A stretch of 64,000 bases of DNA from Shouchella lonarensis (GTDB lineage: Bacteria; Bacillota; Bacilli; Bacillales; Bacillaceae_D): positions 62,001-126,000 of the forward strand of contig NZ_FMYM01000004.1 in the NCBI RefSeq assembly GCF_900096965.1, written 5' to 3'. Positions 15,136 to 24,500 of the stretch are shown here, piece by piece. The position numbers and the translations under genes are program-made. The notes under the pieces were generated by a model. That model was not told where the DNA came from. It worked only from the letters and a program-made list of their open reading frames with translations, and did not search any database. The stretch's first letter is position 1. The number at the start of each line of letters is the position of its first letter.

Positions 15136-16647
15136 ATGCGCTCAAAAACTAGACTAATCGATCTTACTGGAAAACAGTTTGAACAATGGTTGGTTATAAA
15201 AGAGGCGCCTCGTCGTAAGAATATACGTTATTGGCTATGTAAGTGTTCATGTGGTACAACAAAAGCAGTCGCTCAAAGAACACTTATAAATGGAACGAGC
15301 AAATCTTGTGGCTGTTATGCAAAAAAGTCTGGGAAGAAATTAGGGAGAAAATGTTTGGACCTCACCGGACAAACTTTTGGTTCTTTAACTGTTTTAAAGA
15401 AAGTTGACCTGCAACGTTGGAGCAAATATTGGTTATGCAAATGCAGTTGTGGCAAGGAATTAACTATTTCACACCAAAAACTTGTCAACAACTACAGTGA
15501 ATCTTGCAACTGCTATCAACAAAGAGGATGGAAAAGAATAGACCTTACCGGACGCACCTACGGTCAATTCATCGTCTTAAAAGAAGCCGCGGCACGCTAT
15601 GGAAAGAGGCATTGGCTGTGTCAGTGTACTACATGTGGAACAACAAGAGAAGTTAACCAATCACGTTTAACAACAGGCACAATCAAATCCTGCCCATGCT
15701 CCCAAGACTTAGACTTAACCGGGCACACATACGGCCATTTAACCGTATTAAAGAAGTCAGCAATACGGAAACAGAGTCGTTATTGGTTATGCCAATGCTC
15801 ATGTGGAAACATTATAGAAGCAAGACAATGGCGTCTAACTAATAGAAACATCAGGTCTTGTGGCTGCAGAAGAAAATCAGACTTGCGTAATCATCAATAC
15901 GGTCAATTAACTGTGTTAGAAGAAGCTGAATCGCGTTACGGGAAACGGTTTTGGTTATGTCAATGCAGTTGCGGCACAACGAAAGTGATTGCACAGCGCT
16001 ATTTGACAGCAGGAAGAGCTCGGTCATGCGGTTGTAATAAGAAACGAAAAGCTCTCTTAAAAGAAAACATCAGTCATGTAGACAAGACCGGCACAGAACT
16101 AGCAGAACACACATATGGCAGACTTACTGTCATCAAGGAAGGGCCTAGACGTTATGGCGAACGGCACTGGCTGTGCAGATGCTCCTGCGGGAAAGAAAGA
16201 GAAATTAGAGAGTACTCTCTTAAAAAAGGACTTACTAAGTCGTGTGGGTGCCTAGCTAAAGGGAAACGGAAGAAAAATTATGTACTCCTTCCCGGACAGC
16301 AGTTTAATGACTGGACCGTTCTTGAAGAGTCACCACGAAAAAACAAGTATCGTTACTGGCGATGCAAGTGCGCATGCGGGACAGAAAAGGATGTCGCACA
16401 AAGGTCACTTACTAGTGGGGCTAGTAAGTCATGTGGCTGTCAGTCAAAACTAACGAAAAACCGTGGCAAAGACCTTACTGGGCAACACATCCACGCTTGG
16501 ACAGTGATAGAGGAAGCACCTAGACGGCATAAACTGCGCTACTGGAGGTGCCGATGCTTATGTGGAACAGAAAAAGACATCGCACAACATTCGCTGGTTA
16601 CCGGTCAGAGTAAGTCGTGTGGTTGTCGATCAAAAAGAGACAGTTAA
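15136..16647 (+). CDS. Eight-repeat Cys-rich zinc-ribbon protein
   Basis: A 503-residue protein made almost wholly of eight repeats of about 55-62 residues. Each unit reads roughly DLTGxxYGxLTVLKEA, then a basic linker, YWLCKCSCGxxxxVAQxxL, then TKSCGC. The four cysteines (CxC-x-C ... CxC type) resemble the small zinc-binding module found N-terminal to AP2/HNH domains in phage homing-type nucleases, where it helps bind DNA. No nuclease domain is present. Repeat 3 has CTTC instead of CSC and repeat 2 has SCNC instead of SCGC. The ATG at 15136 is nine bases after GGAG. A sequence-reading DNA- or RNA-binding array is a plausible inference. Confidence 0.75.
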   Translation: MRSKTRLIDLTGKQFEQWLVIKEAPRRKNIRYWLCKCSCGTTKAVAQRTLINGTSKSCGCYAKKSGKKLGRKCLDLTGQTFGSLTVLKKVDLQRWSKYWLCKCSCGKELTISHQKLVNNYSESCNCYQQRGWKRIDLTGRTYGQFIVLKEAAARYGKRHWLCQCTTCGTTREVNQSRLTTGTIKSCPCSQDLDLTGHTYGHLTVLKKSAIRKQSRYWLCQCSCGNIIEARQWRLTNRNIRSCGCRRKSDLRNHQYGQLTVLEEAESRYGKRFWLCQCSCGTTKVIAQRYLTAGRARSCGCNKKRKALLKENISHVDKTGTELAEHTYGRLTVIKEGPRRYGERHWLCRCSCGKEREIREYSLKKGLTKSCGCLAKGKRKKNYVLLPGQQFNDWTVLEESPRKNKYRYWRCKCACGTEKDVAQRSLTSGASKSCGCQSKLTKNRGKDLTGQHIHAWTVIEEAPRRHKLRYWRCRCLCGTEKDIAQHSLVTGQSKSCGCRSKRDS

Positions 16648-16684
16648 AAGCGGCTGGGGGTTATGAACCCCAGTCGCTTTTTTG
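16646..16684 (+). terminator. Terminator
   Basis: AAAGCGGCTGGGG / CCCCAGTCGCTTT hairpin followed by TTTTG. Confidence 0.85.
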
Positions 16685-16696
16685 AATAAAACTTAC

Positions 16697-17275
16697 CTAG
16701 TACATCGTATTCAGGAAGAAAATAAACACAAACAGAAGAATAAACAAAGGTGTCATTACAATAGCTAATGCCCCCAAAGCCTTCCATACAGAAAATTTAT
16801 GGGCCACAGCTATTGTATGAAGATGAATTACAATAATCCACGGCAATATCACTAAATAATATAGGCCGCCCAATAGCATAGAAATCAATTCGTTAACCCC
16901 AGCTATTAACATAATAGGTATAAATATCACACCAGTAACAATAGCGGGTTTACAATAACCATTGATAAAAGCGAGACCCAAATCACGCTCTCGTCCTTTT
17001 CCCCCTAACCAAGAACCAACCCACTTTAAAGCTTTTGGATATAGATACAGGGTAGCTGGTCCTGAAACGAGCCCCCCTACAAAAGCCCTCCCTATCTCAG
17101 CTTCAAAGGTCATGGAATCCACCCTCGGCACAATATAGTTCACCATCATTCCTAGCGTAGCTAACAAAATAACAGCAATTGCACGATCCCGGGAGTCTGC
17201 TTTTGCTAACTCCTGTCTTGTAACTAGACGCGGACTCACCCATACACGCCACCACGAATCCCAATTCTTGTTCAT
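16697..17275 (-). CDS. Yip1-like polytopic membrane protein
   Basis: A 192-residue protein with about five hydrophobic segments (33-50, 63-82, 112-132, 135-155, 165-188) and the WxxWWRVWVSPRLVTRQEL opening seen in Yip1-domain proteins of Firmicutes. Role unknown in bacteria. It is 48 bases downstream of the 17324 gene in the same direction. Being beside a T7SS effector region, an immunity-type role is conceivable but unproven. Confidence 0.55.
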   Translation of the reverse strand: MNKNWDSWWRVWVSPRLVTRQELAKADSRDRAIAVILLATLGMMVNYIVPRVDSMTFEAEIGRAFVGGLVSGPATLYLYPKALKWVGSWLGGKGRERDLGLAFINGYCKPAIVTGVIFIPIMLIAGVNELISMLLGGLYYLVILPWIIVIHLHTIAVAHKFSVWKALGALAIVMTPLFILLFVFIFFLNTMY

Positions 17276-17323
17276 AGTATACCCTTCTCTCTTAAACTGC
17301 GAGATGAGTCAAAATACTAATTA

Positions 17324-17992
17324 CTACGTCCTAAGCCTAAACTTCAAATCCTTCACCGGCTCTTCAGCGATCAGCCTAAAATAATACTCCCCTTTAACTG
17401 CGGGGATCTCTATCGTGCCCCGAACGCTATAGGTGATTTCTTTTGACCATACTACATCACCGCTTTTCTTGCTGTACAGCTCGGCAATGACGGTCCCTTC
17501 GCCAATTTGTACTTCATATCCTGCTTGCATTACTGCATTTGGATCATCAACAGGAACACCCAAGTAAAAATCACTATTATACTCTCCACGCAACATCCCG
17601 ACAGACAACTCAAAATTATTTCCGACTTGGGTCTGTTTCATGTTAAGTACAAAATAGCCATTTGGAGAATAGTATGAAGCGTATAAGATTAAGGGCACAA
17701 GAACCACCATGTTAAGAAACATCGCCCCAAACACGCCCCCTACTGTTTTGAGGTTGAAACGACTTTTCGATGCATTTACCCAACCACGGTAAACCATCTT
17801 TGCAATCACATGCTCGATTCTAATAAAAATTGGAAATACAAGTGCCCAAGTCAAAATAAAATGCCACGGAAACCCCGCTGCCACAAACAATGCGCCTAAA
17901 CCCACATAAATTATGAACAACATTATGTATATAAAAGTATATACCTTATGATCCACTATCGGTTTACCGAATAAAAATTTAAAAATCGCCAT
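17324..17992 (-). CDS. Membrane protein with extracytoplasmic beta domain
   Basis: A 222-residue protein with three to four membrane segments in the first 110 residues (20-40, 43-60, 85-108). The remaining soluble C-terminal half is strand-rich (FELSVGMLRGEYNSDFYLG, EVQIGEGTVIAELYSKKSG, IEIPAVKGEYYFRLIAEEP). The C-terminal part is likely outside the cell. No family recognised. Confidence 0.5.
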   Translation of the reverse strand: MAIFKFLFGKPIVDHKVYTFIYIMLFIIYVGLGALFVAAGFPWHFILTWALVFPIFIRIEHVIAKMVYRGWVNASKSRFNLKTVGGVFGAMFLNMVVLVPLILYASYYSPNGYFVLNMKQTQVGNNFELSVGMLRGEYNSDFYLGVPVDDPNAVMQAGYEVQIGEGTVIAELYSKKSGDVVWSKEITYSVRGTIEIPAVKGEYYFRLIAEEPVKDLKFRLRT

Positions 17993-18042
17993 TATGTCTT
18001 CACCTCTTGTTATTAATCACACCTGTACTAGACAAGTATTAA

Positions 18043-18216
18043 TCAAAACGTTCTTTTAGAATCTCCCTGATGGGGGTATGGCAACATATCAAAAATAACT
18101 TCCTTATCCCCCTCCCTTTCAACCTTCCGAGCATATATCATCACTTTTGCATCCACAACATCTGTAATGACAACGCTCCCAATAGGTAGCAACTCATCAC
18201 CGATATCAGTAACTTG
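18043..18216 (-). pseudogene. DUF4176 gene remnant
   Basis: An open stretch without a start codon encodes DIGDELLPIGSVVITD, then DAKVMIYARKVE and LPYPHQGD. It aligns with the intact 18343 protein (GEELLPIGTVVGID, QAVMIYGRKQR, CPYPQGHM). A TAA immediately upstream and loss of the C-terminal part show that it is broken. Confidence 0.7.
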
Positions 18217-18342
18217 TTAGCACTCTCATCTTGTGTACACCCATACAAAAGGACATAATTCATTTGCACAAACGTGATGAACTATGCCCTCTTGTCACAC
18301 TTGTTAACTTAAACTAAAGGTAGATATACGACTAGTTTCATA

Positions 18343-18651
18343 TCACTTCTCTTTAAAAACTTGCTTTAAACGTTCACGTAAAATCTTCTCACCTGTCGTC
18401 TCAAGACCTTTGAAATACACTTCCTTAATGTTGTCCTGTTGAAAGAAAACATTTGTCTTGTCTGACATGTGTCCTTGAGGGTACGGACAACCTACGTAAT
18501 CATATGACAACTCATCATCCTGATCTATCTTTCGTTGTTTCCGTCCATAGATCATCACTGCTTGATTCACTAGATCGATCCCTACTACTGTACCGATTGG
18601 GAGTAACTCTTCACCTTTATCAATTTTAATCTCGTTAATCTCATTAGACAT
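18343..18651 (-). CDS. DUF4176 T7SS-associated protein
   Basis: A 102-residue protein with the DUF4176 hallmarks: LLPIGTVVGID, VMIYGRKQR, YDYVGCPYPQGHM, and a FFQQDNIKEVYFKGLE strand-helix end. DUF4176 proteins are regular companions of LXG/T7SS effector loci in Firmicutes. Their exact role is unclear. AGGAGG precedes the ATG. A broken second copy lies immediately downstream, so the locus has turned over. Confidence 0.75.
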   Translation of the reverse strand: MSNEINEIKIDKGEELLPIGTVVGIDLVNQAVMIYGRKQRKIDQDDELSYDYVGCPYPQGHMSDKTNVFFQQDNIKEVYFKGLETTGEKILRERLKQVFKEK

Positions 18652-18778
18652 ACAAAACGCCTCCTAAAAATCTTTCTGTAAGTCAGTACTCGCAAGTACA
18701 TAATACCGCGTGTACATACATTTTACCACAACAACGTCGTATAAACCGTTCAAAAGCTATTTAACTCTATCATCCCGT

Positions 18779-19132
18779 TCACTCTTTATCTCCCATCATA
18801 CGTGTTACGTTTTCCTGTAACTTCGGGAATACTCTTCTAAACATAAAGACCCCCCATAATAAAAATACAAATAGCATTGAAAAAGCAATCAAAGTCACAA
18901 CAATGTTCATTACTAAATCAAGATCAGACGCCACCCAATTAAGAACAGCAAGAATTGTAAAACCTATTACCGGTATTATCAAAGCTGCCATTGCCATGAT
19001 ACTCTGCAGAATAAGTGTCACATAAATCCATTTTTTCCCTATCCCCTTAGCTTGCTTCGTCTTTTCCACAAGGAAAGGTATGTTTCTCCAAATTTGAGAC
19101 AATGTCTCCTTGTATTTCCTAAAAAAATTCAT
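18779..19132 (-). CDS. Small membrane protein, candidate immunity protein
   Basis: A 117-residue protein with two hydrophobic segments (about 38-65 and 72-98) flanked by basic ends. It begins 40 bases downstream of the LXG toxin gene and points the same way, the usual position for the cognate immunity protein. A membrane-bound immunity protein fits a toxin acting on membranes, but this is inference from position and topology only. Confidence 0.55.
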   Translation of the reverse strand: MNFFRKYKETLSQIWRNIPFLVEKTKQAKGIGKKWIYVTLILQSIMAMAALIIPVIGFTILAVLNWVASDLDLVMNIVVTLIAFSMLFVFLLWGVFMFRRVFPKLQENVTRMMGDKE

Positions 19133-19172
19133 GAGGTGTGTGCTCCTTCACTTGACATGATTTTCTGACCCA

Positions 19173-20738
19173 TCACTCTTTTTTCTTATCACCCTCATCG
19201 CTCTCCCTGTCTTCAAACATAAAGCTTGCACTTAAGCCTACTATAGCATGGAGACCAATTTTTGTCTCTCGACCAATTTGCCATTCACCACCAATACTAC
19301 CAGCCGATCCACCAATCGATATCTTAAGATCCTTATCAGTGAACGGAACCGGAATTATCACACCTACAGATCCTTCTGCAAGCGCTGCTTTAGCCGCAAA
19401 ACCAAATGAATCGTCAACTACGCCCGCAAAGCCTTTTAGTTTAAGCAAGTCTCCTGCACCATGGACGCCAGTGCCTTCAAACCATTTAGCGTCCTCACCT
19501 AGCACCAAACGACCATTACCTTTTACAAGAGCGGCTTCCAGTGATGCACCAGGTGCATACATGTCAAATGGCAACACGCTGACTTTGTTCAAACCAGCTT
19601 GCCCTGAAAAACTTCCCATGGCAATCGAAGCATCAAGTCCTACTACGCTAGTATCAACATTGAGACTGGTATGCAATGCGTCAAATTCACCATGCCCACC
19701 AATTAGCCTCGGATCTCCCCACTGCGACTCATTCCAGCCAGTCCATTCATAATCATAACGCCCAGCGCCTGACGGCATCGACACGTTGCCATTTATTCTA
19801 TTCTCATCACCCGCCAAGTAACGCGCATTTGAACTACGCCCCTCAGTAACTGAATTAGGCGGCAAGCAACCATAAATTTCTCCATCATCATTGAGTAAAA
19901 GTCCGTTGTATCGAGCTGTTATTGGCAACATATCAACCATATAGTAATACAACTGGTAATCATCATAGTTCTTAATATCCATGACACTGCGCGGTCTTCC
20001 ATTGTAATTATAATCCATCGGGAATGCATGTGCATACATTTCTGCACCTGGTTTTAGCTCTTTTAGCTTCTTCGCCACAATCTCATCCGCATGTACGCCT
20101 TGTTCCTCAAAAAATGTCTTTGCCGCCTTGATGCTAGAAGACGCCAGCGGTGATCCAGCTTTTGACCATTCAGTCATTTTGGATGTGACCGCGCCTACTT
20201 TCTTCAACTGCGAGCGTGTACCCTTTAACATATTGGTATTTGTTTTATCCACACCGTTTAATTTCTGCACGACGCTATCTGCGTGTTTTCTTGCTAGACC
20301 TACAGAGTTTCTGAAACCCGTTTCGCTTACCTTACCGGCATTCATAATGTGATCAATTGATGCAGAGATTTTATTTGCTTTTGCGATTGTGCTGTCCGCC
20401 GATGTTTCTAACTTATTTAAGCCTTTTGGAATATGTACCTTCCAAAATTCCTCTCGTACCAATCCATCCGCGTTTTCAAAGTTTCGGATGTTTTGTATGG
20501 CCTTTTCTATGACTTTCGTCTGCGACTGAATGTATTGTCTAAATACATGGAGCGACGGCACTTGAACGTGACGGAAATGATTCCGAAGTGCTTCTGGTCC
20601 TTGCCCTTCAAATCCGCCAACGTTCACAACGCGGTGCACCTTTTGCTCGCACTGTTCTAGTACTTTGTCAGCGGTTTCTAACTTCCCCACCACTGTATCA
20701 AACGCACCTATCACTCCGCTCACACTAAGTACTTTCAA
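19173..20738 (-). CDS. LXG-domain polymorphic toxin (T7SS effector)
   Basis: A 521-residue protein. Residues 1-225 form a long helical region of LXG type (FDTVVGKLETADKVLEQCEQKV, FEGQGPEALRNHFRHVQVP). LXG domains target toxins to the YukE/EssC machinery with help from small helical partners, here the two genes just upstream. The C-terminal 160 residues are glycine/alanine-rich and strand-like (ASIAMGSFSGQAG, GSAGSIGGEWQIG) without nuclease residues, so a membrane-active or glycine-zipper-like toxin is possible. TTG start nine bases after GGGGG. Toxic activity is not shown by any motif I can name. Confidence 0.75.
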   Translation of the reverse strand: MKVLSVSGVIGAFDTVVGKLETADKVLEQCEQKVHRVVNVGGFEGQGPEALRNHFRHVQVPSLHVFRQYIQSQTKVIEKAIQNIRNFENADGLVREEFWKVHIPKGLNKLETSADSTIAKANKISASIDHIMNAGKVSETGFRNSVGLARKHADSVVQKLNGVDKTNTNMLKGTRSQLKKVGAVTSKMTEWSKAGSPLASSSIKAAKTFFEEQGVHADEIVAKKLKELKPGAEMYAHAFPMDYNYNGRPRSVMDIKNYDDYQLYYYMVDMLPITARYNGLLLNDDGEIYGCLPPNSVTEGRSSNARYLAGDENRINGNVSMPSGAGRYDYEWTGWNESQWGDPRLIGGHGEFDALHTSLNVDTSVVGLDASIAMGSFSGQAGLNKVSVLPFDMYAPGASLEAALVKGNGRLVLGEDAKWFEGTGVHGAGDLLKLKGFAGVVDDSFGFAAKAALAEGSVGVIIPVPFTDKDLKISIGGSAGSIGGEWQIGRETKIGLHAIVGLSASFMFEDRESDEGDKKKE

Positions 20739-20752
20739 TTTGGGTGACCCCC

Positions 20753-21028
20753 TTATCCGCTTTTGATTTTTCCTGAGATTTGTTCGTCTTTCTCTGCGTA
20801 TGAATCCACTAATTTTTGGCAGTTGTTACTTATTAACTCTAATGCTGTCATATAAGAGGTCATATACTCATCAAATTGCGCATTGTCTTCAATTAATACA
20901 TCTAACATGGTTAAATTATATCCGGAAACTGTATATCGCTTCTTCATCTTGGCGCCACTTGCGACTGATGCGACTTCCTTTAGTGTCCCTTTTACTAAGG
21001 AAGTTTCTACTTTAACCCTTGTGCTCAT
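20753..21028 (-). CDS. DUF5344 (YwqI-like) LXG partner protein
   Basis: A 91-residue helical protein (STRVKVETSLVKGTLKEV ... MTALELISNNCQKLV) matching the YwqI/DUF5344 type. It occupies the same place as ywqI in the Bacillus subtilis ywqHIJKL locus, between a DUF5082 protein and the LXG toxin. Such proteins form helical complexes with the LXG domain for T7 secretion. AGGGGTGAGG precedes the ATG. Confidence 0.7.
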   Translation of the reverse strand: MSTRVKVETSLVKGTLKEVASVASGAKMKKRYTVSGYNLTMLDVLIEDNAQFDEYMTSYMTALELISNNCQKLVDSYAEKDEQISGKIKSG

Positions 21029-21040
21029 TTACCTCACCCC

Positions 21041-21427
21041 TTAGCTCTTTTTCAACTCCGATACAAGATTCTTTTTACTGCTAATGCTAGTCATGTAGCC
21101 CGATCCTTCCGTCGCAAGACTCACCATTTTCTGGTCAATTAAAAAGATCATACTACCAATACAAGCAACTAGTTTTTTGTAATCCGACATGACAGAGGCT
21201 CGTCGTTCACGATGCTTAGCTGTTTCCTTTCCACGCGTTACCTCATGATTTAGTTCAGGATTCGAGACAAGGTGCTTTTCCCCGTCTGCTTCGTCTTTTA
21301 CTTTAGTTAAACCTTCTCTTGCTTTTCCTAATTCTTCGAGCTGTTTCTGGACAACAGTTAACCGGCTTTGCAAAGAAACAATGTCCATTTGTAGTCGTTC
21401 AATCCTCATTGCATTCATATCACTCAT
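21041..21427 (-). CDS. DUF5082 (YwqH-like) LXG partner protein
   Basis: A 128-residue coiled-coil protein (ERLQMDIVSLQSRLTVVQKQ, then SDYKKLVACIGSMIFLIDQKM) of YwqH/DUF5082 type, first gene of the effector operon. GGGGG seven bases upstream of the ATG. With the DUF5344 protein it should pair with the LXG domain as a secretion chaperone or co-effector. A related gene stands alone at 31832. Confidence 0.7.
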   Translation of the reverse strand: MSDMNAMRIERLQMDIVSLQSRLTVVQKQLEELGKAREGLTKVKDEADGEKHLVSNPELNHEVTRGKETAKHRERRASVMSDYKKLVACIGSMIFLIDQKMVSLATEGSGYMTSISSKKNLVSELKKS

Positions 21428-21480
21428 CGTGCGTCCCCCTTATCTGTAAATAATATCCGCACAATTTTATTCATACTACC

Positions 21481-21509
21481 AGTATATTAGTGCACTTTGC
21501 TAGCGTCAA
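21481..21509 (-). promoter_or_regulatory. Sigma-A promoter of LXG operon
   Basis: Minus strand TTGACG (21504-21509), 17-bp spacer, TATACT (21481-21486), upstream of the DUF5082 gene. Confidence 0.75.
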
Positions 21510-21535
21510 GACAAGTTGTTGAAATTATTTACTAT

Positions 21536-21570
21536 GTGTGGGCGTCAAAAACATACTGTGACGCCCACAC
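21536..21570 (-). terminator. Hairpin after essC
   Basis: GTGTGGGCGTCA / TGACGCCCACAC stem of 12 bp just after the essC stop. T-run weak, but it separates the secretion operon from the LXG operon. Confidence 0.6.
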
Positions 21571-21579
21571 CATCATGAA

Positions 21580-24500
21580 TCACACATACATAGGTTCCTC
21601 TTCCTTCAACACCTCTGGAATCTTGATTTTAGTAGCCGTACCGTTAATCATGTGGTAACCGAAAGTCGGTTCTAGTTTCTCTGAGCTTCGGAAAGCCGTC
21701 GTCACCATATCTTGATCCGCAAGTCTCATGACAAAAATGTGCTGTCGCACTTCTTTTAACTCTGATACAAGCGCGCTTCCACCGTATGCGATCTCCTTGT
21801 TATTCGCTGCGGCAATAAGATGGAAGCCAAGGTGACCTGCGGTTTTCATCATTGTTAAAAACTTGCCTTCTAAATCCAAATATGCCTTCTCCTGTAACAT
21901 TTCTTGGAATAAGACAAAATGATCCACCGCAAATAAAAATGGTCGGAAGGATGGCATCTGCTCACCACGGTCTAATGCTTGCTGGTAACTGTCAGCCCGT
22001 GTTTTTAGTAACGACTCCAATTCTTCTATCGTTCGTTCTAGTTGATCTGACGTTGAGATATACTCTGTTTTCTCATGACCACTAAAACATGCAAGCGGAC
22101 GGTCATACCCATCAAACAAGACGATCTTTTCTACGTCTGTTTCTACATAAGACGTGAGAAGTAACTTCAATACGTTTGATTTTCCACGTTGCGGTTCGCC
22201 AACGACAAGAAGGTGCGCTCCTGCATTTTGACTGACATAAACAGGCTTCACCGTGTCTTCGTTCAAACCAATTGGAATGCGGTTTGCTTCTTTTGTCGGA
22301 ACCCGCTTTTGGAAATCGACCAGTGTCAAACGTGTTGGTAACATCGCAATTTCTTCTGGCAATGTGAGACCGTCATACTTCTTATTCAATGCTTGAATAT
22401 GTTCTTTCACATTTTCAAGCACTTCATAATCATTCTTCCCTTCGGCAGGAAGGTAAGCTTGGGCAAACCAGTTTTTCTCTTTTCTTACAATCATCCGACC
22501 TGGGATTTGTTCAACCACAAACGGCGGTTTCCCCACAAAGTTTGTCAAGTCAGTATCATCTAGCATGTAATGACAAATTTTTGTTTGCATGTTATTTAAG
22601 ATTGCGGCACGAATCGCGGTCGAGCCACTTGCTGTCGCAAACAAATACACCCCTCGCGATTGTCCGTCTCGCGCAAATTGAATCAAAGGTGCAATATAAT
22701 CTTCAAATTCCTCCAAGATAATATCGAAGTTGTCAATCACAAGGAAGATAGATGGCAGCGACTCATCGCTCATCTCGTTGTACATGGCGATGTTGCTAAC
22801 TTCTTTTTCAAGGAACAATTCATTCCGGCGGTCAATCTCACTTCTCATCAAATCCATTAACTTCTCAATCTTACGCGCTTCATCCACTTTGATATAATCT
22901 CCCGTGTGCGCAAGCTGACGAAGTGGTAATAACGCTCCGTTACCGAAATCTAGAATATAGTAGTGTGCCTGTTCTGGACTGGTGGCGTCTGCCATTGACA
23001 TTAGTAGCGTCATCAATGTCATTGACTTCCCAAAGCCGCCCGCGCCGTAGATCATCACATTTCCGCTTTTACCCCACTCATAATAAATCGGGAATTGGCG
23101 TTGATATTCAGGATCATCGACAAGACCAAGCGGGAACTTTTTCTCACCCTCACTCACAACCGGACGACTCATGCGCTCTTCCAGTGGTTCAAGCCAAGGG
23201 CTTTTAGCTGGGGTAATTTGCATCGCTTCAGTCACACTTGCGATTTCCGTGACAACCGCCTCAATTTCCGTGACATTTTTCTCACCAGCCTCATCAGTGT
23301 TTACGCTAGAAACGAGCACCAACCCTAAATCAGTCACATAAGACACATCTTCTTCCCCTTGATGCGTGGCTCTTAAATACTCGGCGCCACTCCATCCGGA
23401 CTGAAAAAGGTCGTACTGTTCGTTATTCCCAACTTGTAAGTACCCGCGTCCAGTTTCTTTGATGTCGGCAGCGTCGTCATTTTTTAAAACCTCTCTTGAA
23501 TCCGAAGCGTCCTGCACTTTTAACGCCACTTTAAACCTTGAGTTACTCCAAATTTGGTCGTCAACGACGCCACTTGGTTTTTGCGTCGCAAGCAATAAGT
23601 GCACACCCAGGCTTCGCCCAATCCGTGCTGCTGAAATAAGCTCTTTAATAAAGTCTGGTTCCTCTGCTTTTAACTCCGCAAACTCATCTGAAATAATAAA
23701 CAGGTGCGGCATCGGCTCTGTCGCCTCGCCCTTATTGTACAGATTCATGTAGTTATGGATGTGATTGACTTTATGTTGGTCAAATAACCGTTGACGCTTG
23801 TGCAACTCACTTTTAATTGAAGCAAGTGCCCGAAGACTAAAGTTTTCACTATCCTCAATGTTCGTGATGACTCCAAGAAGGTGCGGCATGTTTTCAAATG
23901 GTTGTGCCATTCCTCCACCTTTGTAGTCAATTAAAAGGAAAGCAACTTCATGCGGATGATAATTCACAGCTAACGATAAAATGTACGTCTGTAAAAACTC
24001 CGATTTACCAGAGCCCGTTGTTCCTGCAAGCAAACCGTGAGGACCGTGCGCTTTTTCATGTGCGTTTAATTCAATGATCTCACCCTTTGCTTTAAAACCA
24101 ACCGGTGTTGCAAGCGATTTGGAGCTATCATTTCTTTCCCAACGTGTTTGAATGGCTAAATCTTCTACACGAGCCGCGCCTTCAAACAATTCCATAAAGG
24201 AGACCATGTCTGGGATCGAGCGAATCATGCCGCGCTGATGGTTAAGTGAAGCGAGCATACGCGCAAAAGGTTCATTTGTGACTTCCTCATGCTCATCAAA
24301 ACGGAAACGTTTATGTTCCGCTTCACCTTCTCGTATAACAATTTCACCTTCATTTTTGTTAATGACCTTTACAATCGTATGCACATGTTCTGATAAGTTT
24401 TCAGCTACATCGCTTAAAAAGATCACCGAAAAACCAAGCTCTTGGTCTTTCCCTTCTAAATACTCCATGATGGCATGTTCTGAAATGAGCGCACGATTTT

